From Pelomyxa schiedti (lineage: Eukaryota; Evosea; Pelobiontida; Pelomyxidae), in the NCBI GenBank assembly GCA_020536535.1, contig JAHLWZ010000294.1, positions 1-44,579 of the forward strand: DNA of 44,579 bases, written 5' to 3'. Made by a program: the position numbers and the translations under genes. The notes beneath the pieces are model-generated. The model ran no database searches. It was not told the origin of the DNA and saw nothing but the letters and a program-made list of their open reading frames with translations. Positions 11,424 through 24,500 of the stretch are shown piece by piece. How positions within the stretch are numbered: position 1 is the stretch's first letter; the number at the start of each line of letters is the position of its first letter.

Positions 11424-12825
11424 TCACTTCTTACCTCGCATTTTGAGAAACTTAACAAATAGAACCACAAGAACAACGGCAGAGACCAGTAAAACTGTCC
11501 CTAGTGATACAGTCACACTCAAAAAAAGCGTTCTAGAAACGGCATCTTCTGCTGGACCAAACTCAGCTTTTATTTGGATGTATCCCGTGGCACCCGGAGC
11601 CACTCCATCTGATCTAGAATTTGTTAGTTTGGAAACAAGTGATTGACTTCAGGTACATGATTCCTCCACCATTTGCTGCAATAAATAATAGACTGTACTT
11701 TGTGTTCGGTTTTATCTTCCCAAATGTAGTGACGGCATACTGACTGTAGACAAAAGTATCGCCAAAGGTTCCGAGATTGTCTGGAATAGTATGCTCATCA
11801 CAGTAGTACGAGGCATCATAAGGCATGAGATAAACACTCCACCCCGTTGTCATGTTGGGGGCTATGGAGTAGTAAAGCCCCCAACTTGCTCCAAGTGGCA
11901 GAGGTGGAAGTGACAGTGTTGACCCAAGCAATAGGCTGTATGCCACAACAGTGGGAGGCATGTCTCTCTCTGCCAGAAGTGGGACAAGTGTTTGTAGTGC
12001 AAATTTGTCTGTAGAATTGATGCTTTTGAAAATCTTTGTTAGTAGTGGTTGTGATAGAAGTTAGTACCTTCCAAGGGAGGCCGTGTATTTGTACAAAACA
12101 ATTGCTGAAAGTAGAATGGGAAACAACATGATATTAAAAGTCAAATAAGAATGAGATAGGCAACACATACCTGCGGTCCATTTATCTGTGTAAGTAAAGG
12201 ACTGTGTGTCCAAATCATATGCCCTAACAGTTACATTCAACTGAAACGAGGTTCCGTTTCCAAAACATGTTGGGAAATAGACCGTGGAAGTGTACCAGGT
12301 TTGGTTGGGACCTACGTTATAAGCCGGATCGGGAAAGGGGTAGTGCCAAACCCCTTCAGCATCCTGAATTGAAATGTAGGTAAATAATTTAGGAACGAGA
12401 ACTATTTCACTGCAATTTGGAGGAATACTAGTGAGGAATGAACTGCCGCTCCAACCCTGTGGTTATCTGTGGTATTCTTTGAACATCCATCTACCCTGAT
12501 TATGAAGGCATAGCCAACTCCAAGATCTACATAGAACTGTCCTTGGTATGGGAAATATCAGAACAAGGATAAAGAACATAAAAGTATTTTCCAAAACCAA
12601 AACAAGAAGAAAATATTAGCATCAAACTACTAAAGGAATAACCGTGGTGAATATGTCACGTCCAGCAGCCGAAGAACCAAGAAGTGACTGTGAGAAGCCA
12701 TGCTGATCATAAAACTTGTCTGGTGGGTAACTGCAACTGCTCCTATGTGCTGTTGAGATAGTATACAAGAGTTTATGAAAAGGCCAAATAAGAAAAAGAA
12801 AACCAGAACAATAAATAGTTCGCAT
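11424..12825 (-). CDS. Type I membrane protein of unknown family (paralog A of a head-to-head pair)
   Basis: I do not recognise the family. The protein starts with a signal peptide ('MRTIYCSGFLFLIWPFHKLL'), followed by an extracellular region with Cys residues and many N-x-S/T sites. It ends with a membrane helix ('VTVSLGTVLLVSAVVLVV') and a short basic tail ('KFLKMRGKK'), stop at 11426-11424. About seven exons are needed. Well-supported segments are 'FYVDLGVGYAFIIRVDGC', 'WYTSTVYFPTCFGNGTSF', 'VVAYSLLLGSTLSLPPL' and 'MPYDASYYCDEH'. The last intron joins 'GGIMYLK' to 'SDGVAPGATGYIQIK' in frame. Intron phases match those of the neighbouring paralog at 13043-14423 at most positions checked. The first donor (near 12664) is the weakest point. 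The protein presumably acts at the cell surface or in endolysosomes. Confidence 0.65.
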
Positions 12826-13042
12826 TGACAAAAAGGGTTGCCATTATAGCGTATTTAAATACTCACCAATGGTGAATGGCCGAAACTGTCGCCAACAATA
12901 AACAAAGAAAGCCAACAACCGCACAACGCCCAAGACCGTTCATTTAATTTTTCTTTGTGGGGTCTATCGGCGGCCAGCGGTTTTTGATGTCGGTTCAACG
13001 GACACTTTTGTAGATCTGGCAGATCCGCAAAGGAAAATTTAA
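12826..13042. promoter_or_regulatory. Shared divergent promoter region of the paralog pair
   Basis: Only 217 bp separate the start codons of the two head-to-head membrane protein genes. The interval must hold both core promoters and both 5' leaders. It includes AT-rich tracts at 12841-12862 and 13032-13042, but no motif can be named with confidence. Confidence 0.45.
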
Positions 13043-14423
13043 ATGAGGTGGTTGGTGGCGGTTGTCCTCTCATTGTATTGTTGTTGTATCGTTTGTCGTT
13101 CGGAATACTGCGACTGGTGGGAAGACAGGTCAGTCTTTTGAAAGCGGTCTTTGTCTCCATCTTTTTTTTTTTCCAACGAAGAGAGAAGGTGGGTGTACGT
13201 GCCGGGGTTGATTGCGTACGTGCCGTTCGGAAATTCGTACAGTAATGCAACTGCGGAAGTGAAGGTGAAAGTCAAGGCCGACAGAGGCCTCGTTGTGTGG
13301 GTTATGGGATGTAGTGAGCCGGATCCCTATGATACTTCTGTTTCCTTCTACACAAATTTGGTGTGTTATACCTCTATCTGCCTTTTGCTGAGCTTGTTTT
13401 ACCTTCTGTTTTTTTTTTTTTTCGTTGTCAGGACCCTCCATCAGTTTTACATCTTCCACAAGAACAAGCTTTTGGACTGAACATGGATGAGTACTGGTCA
13501 TCGTGGACATATTATTCTCCTTGTGAGGTGCCAGATGGAGAGTTACTTATTACTATGGCTTGCTGGAGCATGTATGACGACGTCCCTTGCAGCAATACAT
13601 TTTCCTATAGTGCGATCCCCAGTTAAAACGCTTACAATTATAATTATATTTAGCAATACAGGTTTATGCATGGACTCCTTTTATTGGAAGGTCAATATGA
13701 CAAAAGAAACCATTTTTTTCTGGAATCAACCGTAACCAGGATTGAATCTGTGGATCAAATGCTCTATACTTATACTGTACCCCTCATTGCTATTGAAATG
13801 GATCCGGAAGTTGTTGCATATACCTTTGAAATTTCCTCTTCATTGATATTGCCTACCCTCCAAACTGGAACCTGGGATGCTGTTGTTATTCTCAGTCCCC
13901 CTTCTGAACATGACTGGTGGACTATCAGTACGTAAAAATAACAATGAAGCATCCATAACAAGTAACAAAGCTCTCGCACCCTACAACTCTTCATACTACT
14001 GCGGGGAACCCCCTTGTGGCACGTGGGGAGAAACCACCATCGTGGAGGATTCCTATGTTTCGACCACATTCACGAACGTGGTGCCAGGGAACAACTACTC
14101 TCTTGTTTTGTCTTTGCCCACACTTGAATATTCCTACACAAACATAGTGAGGTAAGTTTCTGCACTCACCCAAGCAATAATCACGGCCACTTACTTTTCT
14201 CCCAAGATACCCGTCAATGTTGATCCAGTTGACTGCCCGGCACCTAGAAGATGGATATGCGGAAGTTCCGGAAACAACATTTGGCCTCACTCTCATCTCA
14301 GAAGTACTTGCCCTCACTGTTGTACTTGCAGGTGTGGGTGGCCTTGCTGGATACCTTGTCTATAAACACAAACAACACCGCCTCATGTACAACCTCCTCA
14401 TTAACCCCTCTGAAACCTCCTAA
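13043..14423 (+). CDS. Type I membrane protein of unknown family (paralog B of a head-to-head pair)
   Basis: Same architecture as the divergent neighbour. Signal peptide 'MRWLVAVVLSLYCCCIVC', a lumenal or extracellular domain, one C-terminal helix ('LISEVLALTVVLAGVGGLAG') and a cytosolic tail ending 'INPSETS'. Exon joins supported by frame: 'CDWWED' to 'RWVYVPG'; 'SVSFYTNL' to 'DPPSVLHLPQ'; 'SYSAIP' to 'TIQVYAWTPFIGR'; then 'IESVDQML'; 'DWWTI' to 'TLAPYNSSYYCGEP'; 'TNIV' to 'RYPSMLIQL'. Aligned with paralog A, shared positions include 'VVAYTF'/'VVAYSL', 'NSSYYCGEP'/'DASYYCDEH' and 'VVPGNNYSL'/'IKPNTKYSL'. The sequence identity is low but the intron positions agree, indicating an old inverted duplication. 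No enzymatic motif is visible; ligand binding at the surface is a guess. Confidence 0.72.
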
Positions 14424-15587
14424 CCATTTTGTGTTGAATTATTCGCCTGCCAGTTCAAGTGTGAAAAGAAAAAAATTTAGCCAACAGATTCGGTCTATTG
14501 GTGCTGTGGTGCTGGGTGGTGCCCCAGAATGTCGCTTCAGGGTGGTGGGAGGTTGTACGGTGTTCTGGTTATTCTTTGTGCTGGAATGACACCCAAGACC
14601 TACAAACGAGTGAGTCATTGGGCACAAAACCTGACACATGTCTAGCTTCAAGCAATGCCTGGTACCAGGCAAACATCGTAGTGAGAGATATTCGTTTTTG
14701 ACCCAAGATCACTGTCATTTATCTACCAGCTTACAGTCCAACTCTTCCTGGGGAATTCCCTCCTGAATTGGAACAAGCTAAAGCATGGTATAAATGGGCA
14801 GCTCGTTCCACAGGTACCAACTCTGGGTTTCAACACTGCATGTCAGCTTCTCGATTGGCATCAATCATATCCATACAGTACAGGGGCACCACACCACGAA
14901 AAACCCACCGTAACTATTTTGGTTTTTTCCCACCCATAAGTTCGGCCACACGGAAATTTTTTGGGATAAAAGAGGGGATTATGGGGCTCACTTTTGCCCT
15001 CCCCATCAGTTGGCACTGATAAATCATAACTTGTGGTAACTCGTATGATACTCCTCTTGGGGAGACACTGATACAACAAGTTGCGGAAAAGGCTAAAATT
15101 TCTTCTCTATCAGCGTTTGGGTGCGACACCCTTGGGGGGCTAAGGGTAAAAAATTTTTTCCCTTTGGTTCCAGACCAAAGCCTTGGTTTTTTTGGTTTCT
15201 AGTGAGTGTTCCCCACTGAGAGTATTTGATTGGCAGGTGGCCTTGGTTCTCTTTTTGTTTTCCGAATCAACGTTCTCGGTTTTTTGGAAAAACAAACAAA
15301 AAGAAATCATCAACTTCAAAAACCAAAACCACCCGGGTCATAGTCAATCGGCACCGAAAGGCCACAAGCACGTCCCATAACCAACCAACGCGCCGTGTTT
15401 CCAACCGCAACCTCTAGGTTTGAGTGGTTCGCTGCGCCGACCCATAATCATAATCTCCTTGGTCTCCCCAAGTCGTCTTCAAATTCCGAGGAGGTGCCGT
15501 CCCATTTGATTCGAAGATACGGAAACCCAATCCAGTTGGTTGAGTTACTTGCTTGATTGACTGATTGACTGATTGATTGATTGATTG
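14424..15587. other. Intergenic region with a possible decayed DDE transposase fragment
   Basis: No intact gene was found. Around 14704-14815 the plus strand reads 'ITVIYLPAYSPTLPGEF', which resembles the third-acidic-residue block of Tc1/mariner transposases ('YLPxYSPxLNPIE'), but the Asn-Pro-x-Glu core is altered and no first or second Asp block is intact upstream. The remaining sequence to 15540 has short frames with many stops and several homopolymer tracts. Confidence 0.35.
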
Positions 15588-15590
15588 ATG
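15552..15590. repeat. TGAT-type tetranucleotide repeat at the Roco gene start
   Basis: A run of TTGA/CTGA units (about nine copies, the first few alternating with a C variant) runs directly into the proposed start codon of the Roco kinase gene at 15588. Length variation would change the 5' leader, not the protein. Confidence 0.8.
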
Positions 15591-18500
15591 AACGAGGCGT
15601 ATGAGAAGCTGTGCACTGTAGTGAGGAATGATTTCAGAGGAGGTAGGTTGCACCTCGTTGTTCCGTGCATCAGAGTGTTGGTGGCTGCCCTCAGGCGATC
15701 AGAGCCACCTCCTAGGACAAGGAGAACCTCTTCTTCTTCTTCTCTGGCTCCGTTTGTTGCAAGTTTGTACATATCTCTTTTATGTTGAATTTTTTTTTTA
15801 TTATTATTATTTGGTTTGATTGAACCGGGGCTGAGTTAAATTGAGCTGGATGGAGTGGAGAACTTGTGTCAATTTGATTTGATGGAATTAGAGTTAAGTA
15901 TGACAAGGGAGATTAATGACTCAATCAAGGTGTACTTGCATCACAAAGTGTTGGAGGGGCCGTAGATTCCCGTTCTGATGTACACTCTGAGCCACCAAGG
16001 TCAGTCTCACCTTCTTTGACCTCACAAAGGTACACCTGGCAATTCTTACTGTAACCTGATTTCTTATCCCTTGGATCAGCCGAAATCAAGAGCTTACTGC
16101 TGGTGTCCTATCTTCATTGATGGGTTCATTTGCAAGCCAGTCTGGTGGAGGCCTTTCCAAAAGATTTCGGTTGGAAAAGCCAGTTGTAGCGGAAAATAAA
16201 ACATCCAGTACCAATCCACCTCCAGCAACTGCAAACTCCGTAAAAATTACGAGCAACCAAAGTAATACAGCAACAGAAAATAGTGGGAACCAAGGTTCTG
16301 CCAGCATTACAAAGACACAGGCCCAACAGAGTTCACTCTTCCTCTCACAGAGCCTCAAAAATCTTGCCTCATCAACAGAATGTCCACCTCTAAATGAAGC
16401 AAACAGGTCTTCTATCACCTCTCTTTTATGTGATGTGCTTCCAGAAATGGACAAGGAAGTACGAGATTCCATTTTTCATGATCATTTGAGAGAAATCCTC
16501 CTCCAAGCAAATAGTGTCTTACACAGCAGCAGCATTGAGGAGTTATTGATTTCGCACTTTCCAGTCTCCCCAACTCCAGGGGAGGGCAGTAATTCTCTTG
16601 AGGCAAGTGTTCTAGGCTACAAAAAATGGGATGAGTTGCCGGCAACAGTACCCTTGGACTTATCCTTCCTTAATGGCGTCCCTTCACAACTGAGGTGTAT
16701 TGCGTTAAAATCTGCCATTTTCAAGGCTGCAATTCCATACATGTGTGTCTTCCTGACAGAATTTTCTGACAAAAAAAAGAGAGAAGGGTTTCTCCGTACT
16801 TTGTGGAGTCAGATGGAAAACTTTGTCTCTGAACTTGTATCAACATTTTCCAAGTTAAAAGAAACAGAAAGGCGATCTTACTACTCATTGTGGGCAGTTA
16901 TCCAGCAGCTTTTACTCTTATTTCATGTGTATTGCTCTGCTACTGACTTGTCTGATCCAAATCTTCAACATGGCTCTTCTTCTGAAACACAACCATTCAG
17001 ACAGAAAATGAGTGCAGTATTAAGGGGTGTACGTTCCCTCCACTCTGCACAAAGTGGAGATATCACAGAGGAAAGAGTATCGAGTATTCTCAGTGATGCT
17101 TTTCTGGCTTGTACGTCTTTGGTTACACCTGTTGAGGAATGCCTATTCACATCTCTGTTCGAACTGATTAAGAAAGATTACAGTGATTTCCTCTCCAATC
17201 CAACCCCTGTTTCTCAGAAGCGATTTTCGAATCTCCATAATATGTCTGTTATGAAATTGCTAGGTGCAGTAAACCAGTTACTAGGGGAACCACCTTGTGA
17301 TGTTGAAGTTATTTTAATTGGCCCTTCAAGCTGGCTTACTTGCTTGCCAAATTCATCCCTTCACTTCGCGCTTCTTGTATCAAAAGATGTAGATAGCAGT
17401 CCACATACACAACGCTATGTCACATATCTTGATGGTCTTACCCGCTTGGCAGTTTCAGGATTATTACAAATAGCCTGCCTTGTGCCCCATACTTCAGTTG
17501 GATTTCGTAATCTCACTTCCGTGAGTGCCGAAGCTGTCTCCCAGGCTGTAACTGGAATCACCAACTCTTTTGTAATTCCCTCTGAAAGTGACCCTCGAAC
17601 AGCTCATTCTGGAGTTCCAGAACGTCTTCTCCATACAAAAGTTATTTCTGTTCTGCATCGTGATCTCACTTGCTCTTGCTACCTCAGCTGTTACATGTGG
17701 CTTCACATGTTACCAATATATTCAAGTGATGGGTTACATGGGTCAGGGAAACATGGCGTCATGGTGAAACAATATTCAGGGTGCCTTGAGCATTTTCTTG
17801 ACAGTACTGTTCCAAAAGACCAAACCGAGTGGACTAAATTTATTAAAATGTATGGTCTACCAAATGTACCTTCACCGTCACCCCTGCTATTTCGGCACAT
17901 CATTCCACTATATAGCTGGTACTCCATACACCAGTCCAACACACCATCAACACTCAGCAGTATTCGCACTGCCCTTGACATCAAGATACTTTCAAAACCA
18001 CTTGATTATCTGGCAACAAGCTTGAAGGTATACTTCAATCTACACCATGTGCATCACCCAGTGGACGTGCTGATGGAAGCAACGGCCCACAGAAAGGAAC
18101 TATGCATCAAGGACCCTGGTGGTTTGTTTCCTTGGCAGCTACTTGAAAAATGTGCAGAGTCCTTACACACACTTCTGCGGATAAGACTCTGGTGGCAATC
18201 ACATACCATTATTCCGGAAGATAAGATGGAAATTTCTATGCTACCGGCACAAATGGGAGTTGACTTACTCTCTGTATGGGATTTAGTCGACCTGTTGAGA
18301 TACACACCAGTGGAGCAACACTTTCGCTGCCTAATTTCTTCTCTATGTGTGAGTCAGCTTCAAGGCTTTGTATCCATACTAAAAGCAAAGAGAAAAGTAT
18401 TCCCTCAGGGAAATTATTTCGACTTCAAGTGCAACCTAAAAGATTTCACGTGCCTGTACACATCCTACAAGCTGTTTGCACATTCTTTTTTAGACTGTGA

Positions 18501-21500
18501 CAATGTTGAATTATCCTTGGAAGCCCTACGTAAATGGTTGAAGAGCCTGCAGTTAATGGGGATGGAAGGTGCTGGCATGGAATATTTTGCACAAATTTCC
18601 ACCAAGCAGCGGGACGAAGCTAATAGGATTGTTGTAACTCTTGAAGCGATAATTGATTCCACAATGCAACACATTTCTCAAACAAAGGTGATTGTGATGG
18701 ACCAGGAAAAGCAAAGCAATCTGCTAAGCTTTTATCTCCTCTATCAATTCCTGAAGCATAAAGGCCCTCCCGATGAAGAAATGCTTGTTATACTCTATAC
18801 TATTGCTCCTTCAAAGGTCGATTTTTGGAATTACTGCAAAAGGTTTTGTCCAGTCAACTACATGCACCGTGTTCAAGTGGTCTTGGAGCAACTTCCAGTT
18901 AGGAATGGTTTTTGCCCAAGTGTGGCTGAAGCAAGGCGCAATTTTGAACAGGGACTGAGTAAACAATTACTGCGTCCTGTAACATCGAGCGAACAATGTG
19001 AAATCAACCCTCCCAACCACGATATCTATCGATTGGGTTTTGCTGGATTCACACTTAAAGCAGAGGGAGATGTGCTCCCTGCAATTGTCACACAACTACA
19101 TGATCCAAGCCACAGTTTTGAAGGATCCAAAAGGGTAATCACTCCAGCAGGCGACTATCTGCTGTTCAAATTCTTCCCCCATTTGCCTGCTTATGAGATG
19201 GCGATATCCAAACTACACGAGCTTTTAATTGGGGGGCGAACAACCGCCAAGTCTGTAATAGGGAAACTAACTGTCACATCTGGTACCACCACACAGATCT
19301 ATCCTGTTTTGATCACCCAGGATATTTCTGGAGCATCACTTGATCTTATTTTAAGCCGTCCAAGAGCCCGGCTTCCTTCCGTACAATACAGCAAGCACGT
19401 ATTAGTGGAGTTCATCACTCAACCTGAGTGTGCTGGTGCCACTACATTTGTCAAGTGTGACGATGGGTTGCTCGTTTCTCTTGAAAACAACAGAGTCTTT
19501 TACAAGTGTGACTCTCTTGATAGTGGAAATGGAGCAAACCCTGTTTCCGCAAAACAAGGCGTGGGTCTCAGTATACTCTTTTGTCATGACCAAATGAGGG
19601 AAAAGTTTAATCCCCTGGCGCTCAACGAATTTAGAAGACTGGACCCCACACTTGTTCTTGACAACTGGATAAGCTCCCTTCAATCATGCCAATTGAACCT
19701 CACCGAATTGATTTCCGATCCAGAAGCTCAATCATGGGCATCAGGTTCTCCATTACCAAACTCTACTGACCCTTCAAAATCGTGTTGTATCATGTCTGTT
19801 CACATTCCTCCTGAGGCGATAACCAGAGTGTTTGACACCATCACAGAAATTCAGGATATTTTAAAGCAAGCACCCGATATCTCTCCCCTTCAACTTTTGG
19901 GTCTTCTTAGCCCTATCAATGTGGCTAATTTTGTTGAAACCTTGCACACAATAATGGCGGGCAATCCCAAGGCCAGATTTTCCAAACTTATGCAGAAACT
20001 ATCATCAAGTTCTCTCTTGCCACAATCTCCCCTTGACTCTGCTCAACCAAGCTCTGCATGCATCAAACAAAATCCCAATCCCTCCAACTTATCATTAACT
20101 TGTTGCCGTACGAGATTAGATGAGCTAGTGAGACAGTCCCAGTATGCACTGCTTGTGAAAAGACTGTTTGAAATGAATGGAAATACTTCTGGGCTAAGTA
20201 TCCTCCCAGCCCATCTTCAGTTGAAGGTGTTGAACAGCCTGGATATGTCATTACACACACTCCCACCCACTGTCGAAAGGGAAATTTATGCATTATTAAC
20301 AAGCCCTTTGGTCAATACCCTCTGTACAAAGCTTGTATTACGAAGTCATCCAACTGAGCAATCAAAATTTGACTCCCTTCTGGTTGACAAGCATTACGTG
20401 CAGTCACTACGATTGGTGAGACTACCAATGCCATCGTGTTGCCTCTCGACAACTGTACTGGCAACTCTTCGAACCATTCAGTTTGAATCATGTGATAAAC
20501 TGAATTCCATTACACTGTCAGCATCCAATCTACCAGCCCTAACAAGCTTTGCTGTAACCAACTGCACGAACCTAATCACCATCTCAGTTGGCTTACCTGC
20601 ATCTATCACATTTAGAACACTTCATATACACAATTGCCCCAGACTCGCTATTGGATTTTCTCTCAAAAACGCACCAGACAATTTTGTTGTTTCATCGGCG
20701 GATAGTATTACCCATCTTTCATTAGGGTTACTGGGTTTCTATGGTAACACATAACATGTTAAGCCTCATTAACACCCCCCGCAGGGGATGACAATAACAA
20801 GGAGTATCCCCCCTTGATTCACAATATTTCGCAGCTCAGTATCTCAAGTATTACTTGAGCCACAACTTATTTCAATTCATTCTAATTCTTGCCAGAATGT
20901 CCGATTGGAATAAAGGCCATTTCTCTGCATGAAGTCTTTAAACAATCGGCATCCCTCTCATCACTCAAAATTGCCGGTTTTTATTATTATTGAGGATTCT
21001 TTCAAAGCTAAACTCTAGGATAGATAATGCAATTGGCGACGAGGGTGTAAGAAGTTTTTTGGAACCACTGATCCTTAATAAACAACTTGGGTACCTTGAC
21101 ATATCATGTATGTACTTGGGTGGTTATTTTCTTTGAAGAATAATCAACTGGTCAGCGAATAATATTGGGGTGGAAGGGTCCCGATGTATAGCTATACTTC
21201 TGAAGTCAAACAAAACCCTTCTGTCCCTGATCCTTCGTGGTATCCCCTTCATTTCCCCTCTACCCTCAGTAAGGTTCTACAGGAAATGCCTGCGGACTTG
21301 ATGGTATAAAAGCCATTACCGAGGCACTCAAATGGAATTTTACTCTGACAGCTCTTGATCTTTCTAGTGTGTTATCATTTTCTGAAACAATAATGGATAC
21401 ATCTCTATTTCCATAGAAAGCTCTAACTTGAACAAGAAAATGGAATAGGAAATGATAGCATGAAGCCAATTGCCGAGCTACTCAAAGTCAATTCAACACT

Positions 21501-24500
21501 AATGGCGTTAGACTTATCGGGTATGAACTGGTACCAAAATTGTCCCTGTAATCTAAGCTTGGTAGGAAATACGATTTCCAATGATGGAGCCAAGCATCTT
21601 ATTGAGGCTATGAAAGTAAATGCAACTCTTCAGAACTTAGAACTGCGAGGTATGTGTGGTTAGTCCTTTCCAACCTTACACTCTACCAGGGAATATGATA
21701 TCATCTTCACTGTGTGATTCCCTTATGGTTGCTGTTCAGCATAACTACTCTAATGCTGAAGCGATAGCAGCTAAGTTTTCTATCCACCGCCAATGCAAAG
21801 GTAACTGCAAGGATAAATTTGTTTCTGCCATGTGGGTCTGTATCAAGCAGTCCAATTACACAGATTTAATTGCACTTCTCAATACACGCCTTCATCACTG
21901 TGGACATTGGATCGGGGAAAACACAATCCAACCTTCAAAAGTTTCTTCCTTAGCATATAATGCATCCAAATCAACCTCTGGAATGGTTTCACTCCATCAA
22001 TCTTCACTCGTTGATGACTCTTCCACTGTGCTCTCTGTTGCTTCGTCCTGCAATTCGGCGAATATTGCGCAATTGCTTATTCTTTCAGGAGCTATCGTGG
22101 TTGATAATTTGCAGCCCTTACAGAGCACAGATCTCGTGCTGTCCCTGTTGAATGTGTGCAAGCTTCACCCCCCTACCTGTACACAGAACACACTACTTCT
22201 TCTGAACCTTCTTGCCCGAACTTGGGCACAAGTTGGGAATTGGTTTGCCTTCAAAGCGGTTTGCGTCCATTCATTACTTAGGGATAAAGGTAACAGTTTC
22301 ACTGTCTACACTCAGCCTCCTAACCCCAAAATCAGGTTTGGACCTTTCACACCTCAACCTCACCAGCATTCCACCTGACATAAGTAGTGCCATTGCTAAC
22401 TTTAAAAGCATCAATCTGTCTGGAAATAACTTTGACTCGCTTCACAGCTCCCTGCACAGTGTGGGAAACTTAAACTTTGAAGGAAATCCTCTTCGGCAGA
22501 TCCCTGAAAAATTCCGCTGTGGTGGATGGAGTGTACTTAAAAAATACCTCAAATACAATGGCTCACCTGTTAAATGGAACAATCGCAAACTACTTGTTGT
22601 TGGTGATCAGGCTGTGGGGAAGACAACTGTGTTATCTTGTATAATGCAACGCAAAAAAACATATGCTGAAAGTCAATTTAACACTGCGACTGATGGCATT
22701 GCAGTTCACAATCAATTTACAATGAAGAAAGGAAGCCCACTCAAGTGGGTAGCTTGGGACCTTGGTAAGTGTTGTTTTACACTTAAGTATTTTCTAATCG
22801 TTCCTCGGGTGTAATATCTTGCTGTACGGGTTATTGTAGGCGGACAGGTAACTTTCTTCCCTTGATTCAAACGTTCTGATATACTGACAGGAAATATTAT
22901 ATACCTCACACCAATTCTTTCTCACATCTGAGTCAGTCTTCTTGTTGGTGTTCAATCTCGACTTAGTTTTCAAGGACCTCTCCTCTGCGGATGCCAAAGC
23001 TCCACTTATCCAACCTCTGAATTCGGGCTCTACACCCACATGCACTCCAATAGCCAAAGCTAAATATAATGACATCGAGCTGCCATCATGCCGCAAGATC
23101 ATTTACTGGTTGAAGCAGCTACAAGCTTCACAGCAAAACAATACAGGAAAATACCCAATAAATGTTGTGCTTGTGGGCACACACATGGATAAGATAGAAA
23201 GCCAAAGCAATTCTGTGCGCTCCCTTATACATGTATTACAGCTGGCAATGGCCACAGTTCAATATCCAATTCATGCAGCCCATGCCTTTGCACTTAATAT
23301 GAAGTCTGGGGAGGGCATTTTCGTTAAAAGAGGCGCTACAAATGAAGCAGGTGTATCAGCTAAAGGTGTCAAACTAGTAATTGACCAGTTGGAGGAAATA
23401 TGTACTCAGCAAGAATTAGTGGTGCCAAACAAGTGGGCAACTTTATATTCCCAGATAACAACCAACAAGAAGGGCAGTGGTCTTCCCCTTGCGGTTGGTG
23501 TTGGAAGTTCTCCTTCCACCTCGGGTGTCCCTGCATCCCCTACAATTGCATCCGAACCTATAACTACATGGAGAGGATTTTGTGATATGGCAGCTGACTT
23601 AGGGATAGGAAAGGAACAGAAAGAAGAAACCCACATGTACAGTATTTTTTTTTTCACCCCTTCCTTTGTTCATTGCACTTCTTAGGTGTGCAGATTTCTT
23701 AGCCAATGCTGGTGCTATCATTCACTTCAAAACTGGTGCTGGGCCAAGTCCCACGCACCTCCAGAGTCCTCTGCACACAAGTAAGCCCACAAAAAGACTT
23801 GAAGACATTGTTGTATTGGACCCACGGTGGCTCTCTCTTGTAATGCAATCTGTTATGACTATCACTGGAAATGAGCGTTGGATGACAGCTGGATTTTTAG
23901 ATCCAAGTAATGTGTGTCATGTGTTTTCCAATTTTCCAAACGATATACACTCGGCTCTGGTAGAACTTCTGCAGAAGTTCGAAATTGCCCATGTGTTAAC
24001 CACAGGCAAGATTCTTATTCCAGCACTCCTGCCTCCACTTCCAAAATCTTCATCCAAGACAAGAGGGTGGGGTACAACATTCACTGGACAATGTCCATTC
24101 TATCTTGAAGCCAGGGCAGCTCCGCCGAAATCTATTAGTCAAGCAGGGATGAATCCTGTGTTAGGTGGAGCACCTCCAGTAGCTCCTGGAAGTATTTTAG
24201 CACAGAGGGCAAGACAACCAAGCCAGAACTACGATTTACTCACTGGCAGAGAATTTACATTCCCGTTCATTCCAATTGGTTTCTTTTCACGTCTTATGGT
24301 GAGGATCTTGGCCATTCCGGGCATAGTGCCTATCAACATGTGGAATTCGTGCATGCTAGTTTCTATGCAACAGCAACGGCCTGCATATCAAATATGTACC
24401 ACAAGCACTGTCAATCTTATGGACACCACTACTTTAAATACAGAAGAGGTTTGCCGGGCAATGCTAGAGTGCAGTGAGGAAACAAATAGCTTACTGATTC

